Origin: Candidatus Zixiibacteriota bacterium
GTDB lineage: Bacteria > Zixibacteria > MSB-5A5 > GN15 > FEB-12
DNA: 64,000 bases
Direction: 5' to 3'
Assembly: GCA_040753875.1 (NCBI GenBank)
Contig: JBFMDV010000023.1
Span: 124,001-188,000, forward strand
Part shown: positions 9,869 through 18,924 of the stretch, piece by piece
Position numbering within the stretch: position 1 is the stretch's first letter
Layout of the letters: each line of letters opens with the position of its first letter
Made by a program: the position numbers and the translations under genes
The notes under the pieces: generated by a model
What the model was told of the DNA's origin: nothing
The model's database searches: none
Seen by the model: the letters and a program-made list of their open reading frames with translations, nothing else

Positions 9869-11544
9869 TTCGCGAGTTTCTCCTTGATGGCGTCATTCGT
9901 CGGGGTCAGGTCGAGCGCCTTGCGCCACCATTTGTGGGCCGTGGCCCGGTCCCCTCTGGCGTTGTAGGTATCGCCGACATGCTCGAAAACGACGGCGTCT
10001 TCGGTGCTCTCGGCTGCGCGAGTGAGGTATTCGAGTGCCTTGTCGAAATCACCGAGGCGGTAATAGACCCACCCATAACTGTCGAGAAAAGCGCCGTTCG
10101 TGGAGTCAATGGCGAGTGCACGACCAATGAGTTCCCTGGCGTAATCGAGCCTTTGATTTCGGTCGGCGAGCATGTAGCCGAGATAATTCAGGGCCTGACT
10201 ATGGTCCGGGGCCTTGGAGATAAGTTTTTCGAACACGGCCACGGAGCTGTCGAACTGTCCGTATCGCTCGTACGCGGCGCCGAGCGCGAAGAAAACACGA
10301 ACGGCGTTGTTTTCATCGCGCATGTGGTTCAATCCTGCCTGATAGGTAGCGATCTCGTGGTTGGTATCGTTGAGCTGCCGATACGCGAATCCGAGGTTTA
10401 GCCAGCTTTCCGAAAGCGTGTCGGCCAGGTCAGTCAGGGTAGTGAATTCACTTTTGGCGCGTGTGTAGTCGTGCTCTCTGAGCGCTATGGTGCCGAGGTA
10501 GTAGTGGTTGCTGGCGTTGCGTTCGCCGCCTGAAACGAGATATGAGAAGAGGGAATCCGATTCCTTGAGCGAGTCCAGTCCGAAATAGATAACGGCAAGG
10601 CGTCGTACGCCCACTCGATCAAGCGGCGCCAATTCGACAACCTTCTGTGCGTAGGGCAAAGCCAGCCGGAGCGAGTCCATGCTCAGATAAAGCGAAATCA
10701 GTTGACGATTGAGGAGTACATTGTCGCCGTCGACGCGAAGTCCCGCCAGGTAGTACGACGCGGCTGAATCCGTGCGGTGCATGAGATCGTAAATGTCTCC
10801 CAGCCCGGCATAGGCCAAAACGTTGGCAGCGCTGCGGTCAAGCTCCAACGATCTCTGAAACGCCTCTTTGGCGCCATCGAGGTTTCCTCGCTGTGCCCGC
10901 AGCTTCCCAAGTTCGTTCCACAACCTGCTGTTGGCTTCAGGCGAGCGTTGCGCCAGCAATTCCATCGCCCACATCATCGAATCGGGATCATTCCGCTGCT
11001 GGTACGAGTTGGCGAGGTATCCGAGAGCGGTGGCATTGGCTGAGTCGAGTTGGAGGAGCTTCAGGTAGGTGCTGCGGGCAGCGTTATCGTCCCCCATGGC
11101 GCGATAGCACGCGGCGCTGAGAAGGTACACGTTGACCGTGCGCGGCACCAGGCGCGACAGTGCTTCCAGCGCCAGTGTCGGCTGCTGCATGCCGTAATAT
11201 GTTTCAGCCAGTGCAAAGCCGATCTCGTAGGAATCCGGATAATACTGCAGCGCTCGAAGGAAACTCCGCGATGCCTGCACCGGGTCCCCCATGCCTTCAA
11301 GCAGCAGACCATCGATATAATAGTCGTAGGCTCGCGGGTCCATCATGTCGTGAGGCAGCCGCAAGGGCAAAGCGACGGGGGGTCTCCGGAAGTGGCCCGA
11401 ATCGGGTTTTGCATCGCCGGCGATGACCCTGACCGACGCAATGGGCACGAGAATCAGAACGGCAAAAAGCGCCACACGGTGGAGTGTTTGAACGGGCCGA
11501 TACTTTTGACATCGACTGGGCGACATAAATTGATACTTCCGCAT
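9865..11544 (-). CDS. Exported tetratricopeptide-repeat protein
   Basis: 559 residues. After an N-terminal hydrophobic segment (VALFAVLILVPIASVRVIAG) the rest is TPR: I count at least ten 34-residue units from about residue 75 to the end, the clearest being LNYLGYMLADRNQRLDYARELIGRAL-type and SYGWVYYRLGDFDKALEYL (quoted in part). TPR arrays are protein-docking scaffolds; the signal segment points to the periplasm. Start is 11544 or the internal ATG at 11526, which has the better ribosome site (GGAAG). It lies 35 bases after tyrS and overlaps the lipoprotein gene by four bases, suggesting one transcript. Confidence 0.82.
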   Translation of the reverse strand: MRKYQFMSPSRCQKYRPVQTLHRVALFAVLILVPIASVRVIAGDAKPDSGHFRRPPVALPLRLPHDMMDPRAYDYYIDGLLLEGMGDPVQASRSFLRALQYYPDSYEIGFALAETYYGMQQPTLALEALSRLVPRTVNVYLLSAACYRAMGDDNAARSTYLKLLQLDSANATALGYLANSYQQRNDPDSMMWAMELLAQRSPEANSRLWNELGKLRAQRGNLDGAKEAFQRSLELDRSAANVLAYAGLGDIYDLMHRTDSAASYYLAGLRVDGDNVLLNRQLISLYLSMDSLRLALPYAQKVVELAPLDRVGVRRLAVIYFGLDSLKESDSLFSYLVSGGERNASNHYYLGTIALREHDYTRAKSEFTTLTDLADTLSESWLNLGFAYRQLNDTNHEIATYQAGLNHMRDENNAVRVFFALGAAYERYGQFDSSVAVFEKLISKAPDHSQALNYLGYMLADRNQRLDYARELIGRALAIDSTNGAFLDSYGWVYYRLGDFDKALEYLTRAAESTEDAVVFEHVGDTYNARGDRATAHKWWRKALDLTPTNDAIKEKLAK

Positions 11545-11579
11545 CGCGATATAAGCTCTTGCTGGGGAGAATGTTACGG

Positions 11580-12854
11580 TCAGTCCCTGACTATTTTCAG
11601 GAACCGCCTCTTCCCTGCCTTTATTATAACCGAATCGGACCGGCCGAGTTCAGTGGCCAGCAGTAACTCGTGATTTGGATCGGTGATCCGCTGATCGGCC
11701 ACACTGACACCACCCCCTTCGATGAGACGTCTCCCCTCGCTGTTCGTCTTGGTTAGTCCGGTCTTAGTCAGCAGGTGGACCAGTAGAAGTCGGTCCCCGT
11801 CGAGACCCATAGATGCCAACTGACTTTGCGACACTTGCTGGATATCATCGGGAAGCTGCTTTTGAGAGAACACGCGTTCAAACTCTTCGCGGGCCTTCCT
11901 ACCCGCTCCCGGCGGGTGATACATATCGACAAGAGTCTCGCCGAGTTCCTTCTTGATAGTCATCGGGTTGACATCGGTGCGACCGAGTTGCGCCTTGATC
12001 TCGGCGAGCCGGTCATCGGAAACCTCGGTCACCAGCAGGAAATAGTCGTAGATGAGACTGTCGGGAATTGACATGACTTTGCCGAATATCTCCTTCGGTG
12101 ATTCATCGACTCCGATATAGTTCCCCAGCGATTTGGACATCCTGCGCTCGCCGTCGAGCCCAAGGAGAACGGGCAGCGTGAGAATGCACTGGGGCGCGAC
12201 GCCGTACGCTTCCTGTATGGCTCGCCCGCACAGGAGATTGAACTTCTGTTCAGTGGCCCCCAGCTCCACATCGGCTTTGATCGCCACCGAATCATACGCC
12301 TGCATGAGCGGATAGAACAGTTCGTGCAGAGATATGGGGACATTGGCCTTGAACCGTTTGGTGAAGTCGTCACGTTCGAGCAACCGAGCAACCGTGTAAT
12401 GCGTGGCCAAGTGCATGACGTCCAAAAACTCCATTTTCTTAAACCAGTCGCCGTTGAACCGGATTTCGGTTCGGGAGCGGTCCAGTATCTTGAAGAACTG
12501 CGCTTCATATGTCTCGGCGTTTTTCATGATTTCGTCGTACGTTAGTTGCGGGCGGGTGGCCGATCGACCGGACGGATCCCCGACCATGGCGGTGTAATCG
12601 CCGACAATCAACACGATCTGGTGCCCAAGGTCCTGGAACTGCTTAAGCTTTCGGATCCCGATGGTGTGGCCGAGGTGAATGTCGGGGGCAGTTGGATCAA
12701 ACCCCTGTTTGACCCGAAGGGGGCGGTTCTCACTAATGGAGGTCGCGAGTTTGGCGCGAAACTCGTCCTCGGGCAGAAGGTCGACGGCGCCACGAGCGAT
12801 GAGTTTCCACTGGCGTTCCAGTTCACGACGAATGCCCGGATCGATGTTGTCCAC
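11580..12854 (-). CDS. tyrS: Tyrosyl-tRNA synthetase
   Basis: 424 residues, class I aminoacyl-tRNA synthetase that charges tRNA-Tyr. The HIGH signature is HLGH at residues 60-63, inside GFDPTAPDIHLGHT, and KMSKS appears as RMSKS at 238-242. The C-terminal 80 residues are an S4 RNA-binding domain (RRLIEGGGVSVADQRI). The start is a GTG, with GAGGAG about 12 bases upstream. HLGH together with the short connective insert places it with the TyrZ-like bacterial branch. It is divergent from the penicillin-binding protein gene. Confidence 0.95.
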   Translation of the reverse strand: MDNIDPGIRRELERQWKLIARGAVDLLPEDEFRAKLATSISENRPLRVKQGFDPTAPDIHLGHTIGIRKLKQFQDLGHQIVLIVGDYTAMVGDPSGRSATRPQLTYDEIMKNAETYEAQFFKILDRSRTEIRFNGDWFKKMEFLDVMHLATHYTVARLLERDDFTKRFKANVPISLHELFYPLMQAYDSVAIKADVELGATEQKFNLLCGRAIQEAYGVAPQCILTLPVLLGLDGERRMSKSLGNYIGVDESPKEIFGKVMSIPDSLIYDYFLLVTEVSDDRLAEIKAQLGRTDVNPMTIKKELGETLVDMYHPPGAGRKAREEFERVFSQKQLPDDIQQVSQSQLASMGLDGDRLLLVHLLTKTGLTKTNSEGRRLIEGGGVSVADQRITDPNHELLLATELGRSDSVIIKAGKRRFLKIVRD

Positions 12855-12973
12855 GGTCTGGCGGTTCTCCTCAATTCAACTTTGGGTTCTCTATCGGCAT
12901 ATAATAGCCGATGTTGATTGATAGCGAAAGTGCCGAGAAAAAGCAATCCCGGAAAGCGGCGCCTGCTTTTTCC

Positions 12974-13003
12974 TTGACTATGATGTACAAGGGTCGGTAA
13001 ATA
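12974..13003 (+). promoter_or_regulatory. Candidate promoter of the PBP1A-like gene, with little or no 5' leader
   Basis: TTGACT at 12974-12979 and TAAATA at 12998-13003, spacer 18. Transcription would begin at about 13010, the A of the start codon. Just before it a 9-base inverted repeat (GAAAAAGCA 12937-12945, TGCTTTTTC 12964-12972) lies in the intergenic region shared with tyrS. Confidence 0.35.
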
Positions 13004-13009
13004 GAAATC

Positions 13010-15169
13010 ATGGCATGGTTCAATACGGACAATCAACCGCTCTCCAAGGATGGTCGGAGATGGCGGACCTCACTGGTCACGCTGATCGGGTTGATCGCCA
13101 TCCTGGTGGTTCTCATCGGCGTGCGAACGTACCGGGTCTATCAGTCCGAGCTGCCGTCTTTTGAGCAACTCCATAATATCGAACCGAGTCTGGCCACGCG
13201 GGTGTATGACCGCAACGGCGTTCTCCTGAAGGAGTTCTACAGCGAAAACCGGGCATTGACGCCATTCAGTGAGATCCCGCGCCCGCTTATCGACATGCTG
13301 ATGGCGACTGAGGACCAGGAGTTCTACAGCCACTGGGGAATCAACTTCCGTCGGGCATTGATCGTAGCCGCAACAAATCTTCTGCATCTTGAGCTTAAGG
13401 CGGGCGCCTCGACCATCACCCAGCAGTTGTCGCGTATGCTGTTTCTGACACAGAAGAAGACATTCGAGCGAAAGATCAAGGAAGCGCTGACCGCCATCAA
13501 ACTGGAGCGCACGTATTCCAAGGATGAGATACTCGAAATGTATCTCAACCAGTATTACTTCAGCCGTGGCGCTTACGGTATAGCGGCGGCATCTCACCTG
13601 TTTTTCAACAAGCGACCGCGTGAACTGAGTCTCGACGAGTGCGCCATTCTGATCGGCATGTTGAAGGGGCCTAATATCAATTCACCGGTCAATAATCCCG
13701 AAAAGGCTTTCAAGGCCCGCAACCGAGTTCTGTATAGTTATTACGAGTGGGGTGGTATCAGCGAACCGCAGTATGATTCCTTGAAGGAACTCGCTGTCAG
13801 AGTGACGCCGCCATCGGAGCGCGAGGGGATCGCTCCCTATTTTACGGAGTGGATCCGGCAGCATCTGCTCGAGAAGTACGGCGAGTCGGTTCTGTACTCG
13901 GGGGGTCTCCGAGTCTACACCTCACTTGATGCGAGTCTCCAGCGGGTCGCCGAAGAGGCAGTGAACCGGAAAATTGATTCCCTGCGGTCCCAAACGATCA
14001 AACAACACGGCTCCCGTAGTCCCGATTACACGTATTACCTGCCGGACACTCTGGACAGTTTTGGGCGTCCCATTCGGGTCTCCAAGCTGGTTCAAGGCGC
14101 GTTCGTGGCGATAGACAATGCAACAGGTGACGTGTTGTCGATGGTGGGGGGGCGCTCGTTTGAGGAGTCCGAGTTCAACCGGGCTGTGCAGGCGCTCCGT
14201 CAGCCGGGATCATCGTTCAAGCCGTTCGTGTACACGGCCTGTATCGACAACGGTTACAAGACAACGGACATTGTCGACGACAACCCCCTGGTTCTGGATA
14301 TTCCCGGCTCCAAGCAATGGCGGCCGCACAATTTCGACGATCAGTTCCTTGGTCCGATAACGATCAGGGACGCGTTGCGGCTATCGCGAAATCTGGCCAC
14401 CATACGGTTGTTGTTGAAGGTGACGCCTGACCAGGCGATCTTCTATGCGCGCAAAATGGGGATAACGACGCCGCTACCCGCGGTGCCGTCGCTTGCCATC
14501 GGGGTCGGCGAAGTACGTCTTGTTGAATTGGTTTCCGCGCTCTCGACCTTCCCGGACAAAGGAATACATATTCCTTACCGGTCGATCCACAGGATCGTGG
14601 ATCGATACGGCAAGGTCCTTGAGGACAATTCGGCAGTGCGAAAAGAAGAGGTGCTGTCGGCGCAGACGGCATTCCTGATGGTTGACATCATGCGGTCCGT
14701 GGTGGATGCCGGTACCGGCCAGCGGGCGCGATGGATGGGGTTCACGCGACCGGCCGGCGGCAAGACCGGAACCTCGGACAATTTCTGCGACAACTGGTTT
14801 GTCGGCTACACGCCCCAGATCACGGCGGGCGTGTGGGTCGGGTTCGACGACAAGACATCTCTCGGTGGCGGCGAGGATGGCGCTCGCAACGCCGTGCCGG
14901 TCTGGACAGAATATATGCTCAAGGCGCACGACTCGCTGCCGGTGGAAGATTTCGAAGAACCGGAGGGGATTGTCCATCTCGATGTATGCACGGAGTCCGG
15001 TGAGTTGGCTACCGATCGCTGTCGAAACGTGCGCACCGATGTGTTCGCCGAGGGTAACCAGCCGACAGTCGCCTGTCATCTTCATCCGTCGCGAGGCATG
15101 TACCGTCTTTCGGATCGCTACCGGCGGGCACGTCAGGCCGACAGCCTGAACGAGCGCGGCCACTTCTAA
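13010..15169 (+). CDS. mrcA: Class A penicillin-binding protein (PBP1A-like)
   Basis: 719 residues; bifunctional peptidoglycan synthase in the inner membrane. Short cytosolic tail, one membrane helix (about 20-38), then a GT51 glycosyltransferase domain with catalytic Glu101 in ATEDQEFYSH and the STITQQL motif at 134-140. The transpeptidase domain has SSFK at 401-404 (Ser401 active site), SRN in LRLSRNLAT, and KTGT at 585-588. A Cys-containing tail (VCTESGELATDRCRN) follows. No clear ribosome site precedes the ATG, matching the possible leaderless promoter. It is monocistronic and followed by tRNA-Leu. Confidence 0.93.
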   Translation: MAWFNTDNQPLSKDGRRWRTSLVTLIGLIAILVVLIGVRTYRVYQSELPSFEQLHNIEPSLATRVYDRNGVLLKEFYSENRALTPFSEIPRPLIDMLMATEDQEFYSHWGINFRRALIVAATNLLHLELKAGASTITQQLSRMLFLTQKKTFERKIKEALTAIKLERTYSKDEILEMYLNQYYFSRGAYGIAAASHLFFNKRPRELSLDECAILIGMLKGPNINSPVNNPEKAFKARNRVLYSYYEWGGISEPQYDSLKELAVRVTPPSEREGIAPYFTEWIRQHLLEKYGESVLYSGGLRVYTSLDASLQRVAEEAVNRKIDSLRSQTIKQHGSRSPDYTYYLPDTLDSFGRPIRVSKLVQGAFVAIDNATGDVLSMVGGRSFEESEFNRAVQALRQPGSSFKPFVYTACIDNGYKTTDIVDDNPLVLDIPGSKQWRPHNFDDQFLGPITIRDALRLSRNLATIRLLLKVTPDQAIFYARKMGITTPLPAVPSLAIGVGEVRLVELVSALSTFPDKGIHIPYRSIHRIVDRYGKVLEDNSAVRKEEVLSAQTAFLMVDIMRSVVDAGTGQRARWMGFTRPAGGKTGTSDNFCDNWFVGYTPQITAGVWVGFDDKTSLGGGEDGARNAVPVWTEYMLKAHDSLPVEDFEEPEGIVHLDVCTESGELATDRCRNVRTDVFAEGNQPTVACHLHPSRGMYRLSDRYRRARQADSLNERGHF

Positions 15170-15341
15170 ACTCTGTGCCCCCCCTCAGTCTGCGACCCAA
15201 TTTGACCGTCCAGGTGCGGGGAGCACTGCGCATTCCGATCCGCCAACATTCGCAAGACCATTCAAGTCCTGAGCGAGTGCTGGTGCACTTGACACCTGGT
15301 CTGACACCGGTTATGTTCTCGGCCGCAGTTCTCTTTTTGTC

Positions 15342-15425
15342 GCCGGAGTGGTGAAATTGGTAGACGCAGGGGACTCAAAATCCCCCGGTAGCAATACCAT
15401 GTCGGTTCGATTCCGACCTCCGGCA
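15342..15425 (+). tRNA. tRNA-Leu (anticodon CAA)
   Basis: 84 bases with all arms: acceptor stem GCCGGAG paired with CTCCGGC plus discriminator A, D arm with TGGTAGACGC, anticodon stem GGGGA/TCCCC around loop CTCAAAA (anticodon CAA, reading UUG), a long variable arm typical of class II tRNAs, and the T arm GTCGGTTCGATTCCGAC. CCA is not encoded. Confidence 0.95.
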
Positions 15426-15560
15426 TACAATTCTCCTCGCACGTCTTCCGGTATCCCGTTCCTGTGGTGTGTGCTTGCTGTCCATGCGTCTTGCACCGAA
15501 CAGAACCCGGGCGTATATTGACATAACCAGATTTGGCGAATAAGACACGGAAGACGCCGT

Positions 15561-17051
15561 ATGCCCAGACAACAGGGTCCATCAGTCCTTCTGACATATC
15601 CCTCCATGTTTTACTATCCGGAGTCGATGCATAGCGATGAGGTGAAAGCATCGCAACTGGTGCTGGCATCATATCTGGCGCAGTTCTTCCCCGTCGAATA
15701 TATGGATCTCGAAGTCAGCATCGGTCGCCCGACCAGCGCCGTACAGATCAAGCGGTTCGAGCGGCGTGTTCATGAGATTCTCCAGCGAGATTTTGATGTC
15801 CTCGCGATCTCATGCTGGACGAGTTTATGCTATAAAGCTGCGATGTCTGTGGCTCGCATCGCGCGAGAGTTGCATCCCGACCGCTTAATCGTGGTCGGCG
15901 GATATCATCCGACTGCTCGACCGGATGATTTCGTGACAGCCGACAATCTGTTTGACTACGTGGTGCGCGGCGAAGGGGAACTGGCGCTGCGTGATATCGT
16001 GCAATCGTTCTCCACACAGGGACGCCCAGCGGCAACAACGACGGTCATCGGTCCGACCGTGTACCCCGAACAGTTCCCTGCCGTCGACTGGGACATTATC
16101 GACGGTTTGATGAAAACCGAAGTCCCCGGGCAGATGAACACACTCACTATTTACCTTTCGCGCGGCTGTCCTTTCGAATGCTCCTTCTGTATGGAGAGCC
16201 TCAAAGATCATTGCTGGCGCCCGCTCTCCCCTTCAGTTGCAGTCACACAGATTCGAGAGGTTATCAGGCGCTATAATCCGGCAGCAGTCGGCCTGGGTGA
16301 TGCCTGTTTTGGAGTTCGACCGGAATGGCGCAAAGAATTTCTCAGTCGCCTTGCCGATCTGCATCCGACATGTTACATCCTCTTTGAAACCCGTCCTGAG
16401 TTTCTGGACCACGACGACATTGAGGTGCTGTCGGGACTGAAAGCCGAAGTGCAGTTTGGTGTTGAGAGTTGTTCTCCGATGATGCTACGAATCATGAACA
16501 AGAGCAAGCAACCGGAGAAGTTTCTCGATAAGTTCCGCCAGGTGAGTCACCTCCTGTCGGAGCGTGAGGTGGTGCACGGAGCCAATTTGATCTTCAACCA
16601 TCCCGGCGAGACACAGCGGACTCTGGAGGAAACGTTTGACTTCGTGGATGCCGAACTTGACCGCGGGCCATCATCGCTGATCTGGACATGTCATGGTTAC
16701 ATGCATTTTCCGGGGAGTGCAGTCGACCGTGAGCAGGCATATTTCCAAAAGGAGTGCGGTACTCAGTTCCTCTGCGGAGACTGGTGGTACAAAGATGAAG
16801 ATCCGTTCGTCAGCAGCCGCCAGGTCATTCCCTCGAGTGATTTGTCCGGGGAGCGGGTCAGCTTGTGGCGAGAGATGTTCCAGGAGCGTGATGCCCGACT
16901 TCGCGACGCGCTCATTCCAGAGGCGTTTCGGATGGCGGCCGCTACATTATATTCGAACTGGATGAATGACCCCAGATACACTGCTCCCCAGGTCGCATCG
17001 TTTTCGAACCCGGTCGGGTCGGAAAACATTACTGGGTTCCCCTCGGCATAG
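15561..17051 (+). CDS. B12-binding-domain radical SAM protein, 3' end altered by Rhs DNA
   Basis: 496 residues. The N-terminal 150 residues look like a cobalamin-binding fold (SVLLTYPSMFYYPE, FDVLAISCWTS, RLIVVGGYHPTARP, YVVRGEGELAL). The radical SAM core follows with the iron-sulfur triad in RGCPFECSFCMES (CxxxCxxC) and later FGVESCSPMMLRIMNK and NLIFNHPGET. Enzymes of this type do radical methylations or rearrangements; the substrate is unknown. The last 23 codons (about 16983-17051) are the antisense of an Rhs core remnant, so the native C-terminus has been replaced or lost. Whether the enzyme still works is unclear. It is alone, downstream of tRNA-Leu. Confidence 0.8.
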   Translation: MPRQQGPSVLLTYPSMFYYPESMHSDEVKASQLVLASYLAQFFPVEYMDLEVSIGRPTSAVQIKRFERRVHEILQRDFDVLAISCWTSLCYKAAMSVARIARELHPDRLIVVGGYHPTARPDDFVTADNLFDYVVRGEGELALRDIVQSFSTQGRPAATTTVIGPTVYPEQFPAVDWDIIDGLMKTEVPGQMNTLTIYLSRGCPFECSFCMESLKDHCWRPLSPSVAVTQIREVIRRYNPAAVGLGDACFGVRPEWRKEFLSRLADLHPTCYILFETRPEFLDHDDIEVLSGLKAEVQFGVESCSPMMLRIMNKSKQPEKFLDKFRQVSHLLSEREVVHGANLIFNHPGETQRTLEETFDFVDAELDRGPSSLIWTCHGYMHFPGSAVDREQAYFQKECGTQFLCGDWWYKDEDPFVSSRQVIPSSDLSGERVSLWREMFQERDARLRDALIPEAFRMAAATLYSNWMNDPRYTAPQVASFSNPVGSENITGFPSA

Positions 17052-17230
17052 CTGTACGGCGAGGCGCAGGAGAGGATCGGGTCAGGTGCCAGGAACCGGC
17101 CGATATCTCTATCGTAATATCTCGGCCCAAAGTCGAGCTGTCGCGTCTTATCTAACTCCTTGCCAATGAACCGACGATTTGGCACGTTCAACTCAGTGAG
17201 CGAGTAGTGCCCACCATATGGATAATACTC
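16983..17230 (-). pseudogene. Rhs core remnant a (toxin tip lost)
   Basis: Read leftward from 17230 the sequence encodes YYPYGGHYSLT, NVPNRRFIGKELDKTRQLDF, RFLAPDPI and AEGNPVMFSDPTGFE, nearly identical to the end of the Rhs core at 20171-20420. Upstream of 17230 the frame meets a stop at once, and homology stops at the same base as in the other copies. On the left homology fades at about 16983, inside the radical SAM gene. No toxin tip or immunity gene remains. It is a decayed cassette. Confidence 0.8.
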
Positions 17231-17403
17231 TCAGAATTCAGTGGACATTTCCACGAATCCAAATTCAGCTCATGCGACGTGATTAACTCAACGAATGGTC
17301 AGTGTTTCCGAGTGCGCTATGCAACTTCAGCACATTGAAACAGTCATTCGAAAAAGCGTCTGTTGTCAGGCCCGGCCAGAGTTTGATCATAGTGAACTAT
17401 TGT

Positions 17404-17832
17404 CTATTCGCTGTCCTCGCTTCTTTGACTGTCGACTTCTCGTCGAAAACTCGTGTCGTCAGGTGGCCATGCGACACGAACCTTGACTTTGGGATGGGCG
17501 CGACGGTATTCTCTCAGAGCATCCATGAACCGGGTGCTGTAAGAGAGTTTGGTGTCACCATTCGGATATACAACAACGCTCAGTGAAATCCCTTGCAGTG
17601 TGTCCAAGAACATGAACGCGGCTATATTTCTGTCTTTCCCCTCCATCTGCTTAACGGGTTCCGGCAGAAGGCACGGATCGTAGCCAATCTCTCGCGCCGT
17701 CCGTGGATCCCGAACTTCATCCATGGCAATCTGGAACACTAATTCGTCCGATAACGGTTCTCTTTGACAGCATGCCGTCAAGCACAGTAGACATAAGCAT
17801 CCAAAGGTGAAGTGTTGTCCCTTGCTCATCAT
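17404..17832 (-). CDS. Lipoprotein, candidate immunity protein for displaced Rhs tip b
   Basis: About 142 residues. The signal peptide (CLCLLCLTAC) ends in a lipobox, so the mature protein is anchored in a membrane facing the periplasm. It contains DEVRDPRTAREIGYDPCLLPEPV and FMDALREYRRAHPKVKVRVAWPP segments I do not recognise. The start (17832, or the adjacent ATG 17829) overlaps the stop of tip b as ATGA behind a GGGGG ribosome site. Position directly after a toxin tip, small size and export suggest an immunity protein that neutralises a periplasmic toxin. This is inference from context. Confidence 0.65.
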   Translation of the reverse strand: MMSKGQHFTFGCLCLLCLTACCQREPLSDELVFQIAMDEVRDPRTAREIGYDPCLLPEPVKQMEGKDRNIAAFMFLDTLQGISLSVVVYPNGDTKLSYSTRFMDALREYRRAHPKVKVRVAWPPDDTSFRREVDSQRSEDSE

Positions 17833-18845
17833 CGTCCCCCGTTCCAATTCACCGAGCGCCCTCCGTCAAAAGTCACCCGATAAGGAGTTCCTGGGGTATT
17901 ACGACCTACCGTCGTCAATTGCTCCCAAGGGAAGCCACGTGATGCCGCATTGAAATCATAGTAATTGTCCCTCGCGGTAATGGTACCCTCGAAAGAAACA
18001 GACGTTTCGTCGACTGTGAGAGTTCCATCCAGTTCTAACCTCACATCTCCAAATGCAAGATATGTATCGTAGTCACCATGGCCCTTTGGGCTGAATCCCA
18101 TTTCCGCATGGAACGCATACACTCCGTTATCGTAATTCGAGGCTGCTTCTTTAAATGCCTCGAAGTCTGTTGGTTCGACGTTGCCCGCGCCGAGCTGTTT
18201 GAATGGGACCGACAGGTCTTTTCCTCCACCTACTAAGTAATGTAAGAACGCTTGCACGGCACTGATGCGCGACTCTGCACTCTTGAGAGGTTTGAATCCC
18301 ATAGCTTCATCTGTTACGGACGCATAAACTGCACCGTAGTATCGAGCCTTGTCGATTGTCTGTCTTGGAACATGTCCGACGTCCCAACCGCCGATTTCTA
18401 ACCATGCGTCTGTCAGTTCGCCGTCCTCATACTTGCTGTACAAATAGCCCATCGATTGGCCACAATCGTTCACGTTGACAGAAGACAAATCATCAGTGGC
18501 GTAATGAGGAATTCCAGACCGTATTTCAGTTGCCATGTAGATTTGCTCCAATTCCGCTTGAAAGGCTAAGTCCTCCTCAATTCCACCTCCAAGCGGACTG
18601 TCATAGATCGAATAGCGCCACCAGGCTTTCTTCTCGTATTCCGCTGCCCAGGCAGCATCGTATTCGAACCCGGTCGGGTCGGAAAACATTACTGGGTTCC
18701 CCTCGGCATAGCTGTACGGCGACGCACTGGACAGAATCGGGTCCGGTGCCAGGAACCGGCCGATATCTCTATCGTAGTATCTCGGCTCAAAGTCAAGCTG
18801 CCGCGTCTTGTCCAATTCCTTGCCAATAAACCGCCGGTTCGGCAC
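17829..18845 (-). CDS. Displaced Rhs C-terminal tip b with colicin M-like toxin region
   Basis: Open for 338 residues from a GTG inside the Rhs core (VPNRRFIGKE). Residues 1-125 repeat the end of the main Rhs protein (RFLAPDPI, DPTGFEYDAAWAAEYEKKAWW, IEEDLAF, EIRSGIP), then the sequence changes completely. The last 110 residues (AVQAFLHYLVGGG, VEPTDFEAFKEA, YLAFGDVRLELDGTL, NYYDFNAASRG, LTTVGRN, TPGTPYRVTFDGG) recall the lipid II-cleaving domain of colicin M relatives. The family's D-x-Y-D...R signature is only approximate here (D-N-Y-Y-D, then R six later). The core upstream has a TAA stop (in YYP-stop-GG), so this is a displaced, probably silent cassette unless recombined into the main gene. 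Confidence 0.62.
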   Translation of the reverse strand: MPNRRFIGKELDKTRQLDFEPRYYDRDIGRFLAPDPILSSASPYSYAEGNPVMFSDPTGFEYDAAWAAEYEKKAWWRYSIYDSPLGGGIEEDLAFQAELEQIYMATEIRSGIPHYATDDLSSVNVNDCGQSMGYLYSKYEDGELTDAWLEIGGWDVGHVPRQTIDKARYYGAVYASVTDEAMGFKPLKSAESRISAVQAFLHYLVGGGKDLSVPFKQLGAGNVEPTDFEAFKEAASNYDNGVYAFHAEMGFSPKGHGDYDTYLAFGDVRLELDGTLTVDETSVSFEGTITARDNYYDFNAASRGFPWEQLTTVGRNTPGTPYRVTFDGGRSVNWNGGR

Positions 18846-18890
18846 GTTCGACCCTGTCAGGGAGTAGAATCCGCCTTACGGGTAATACTC
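18469..18890 (-). repeat. Rhs core-end repeat, copy b
   Basis: About 420 bases strongly similar to 19999-20420 and, over its right part, to 16983-17230. The right boundary is sharp (GAGTATTA at the start of the EYYPYGG codons) in all three copies; the left boundary is where the toxin tips diverge. Confidence 0.85.
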
Positions 18891-18924
18891 CCACATCGCA
18901 CAAGCCGGTATCCCGGTCGTTTGT

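Noticed and set aside
15342-15425. tRNA-Leu as an integration site for the Rhs island
   Set aside because: I looked for a second copy of the tRNA 3' end (TTCGATTCCGACCTCCGGCA) near 25 kb and saw none, and there is no integrase gene.
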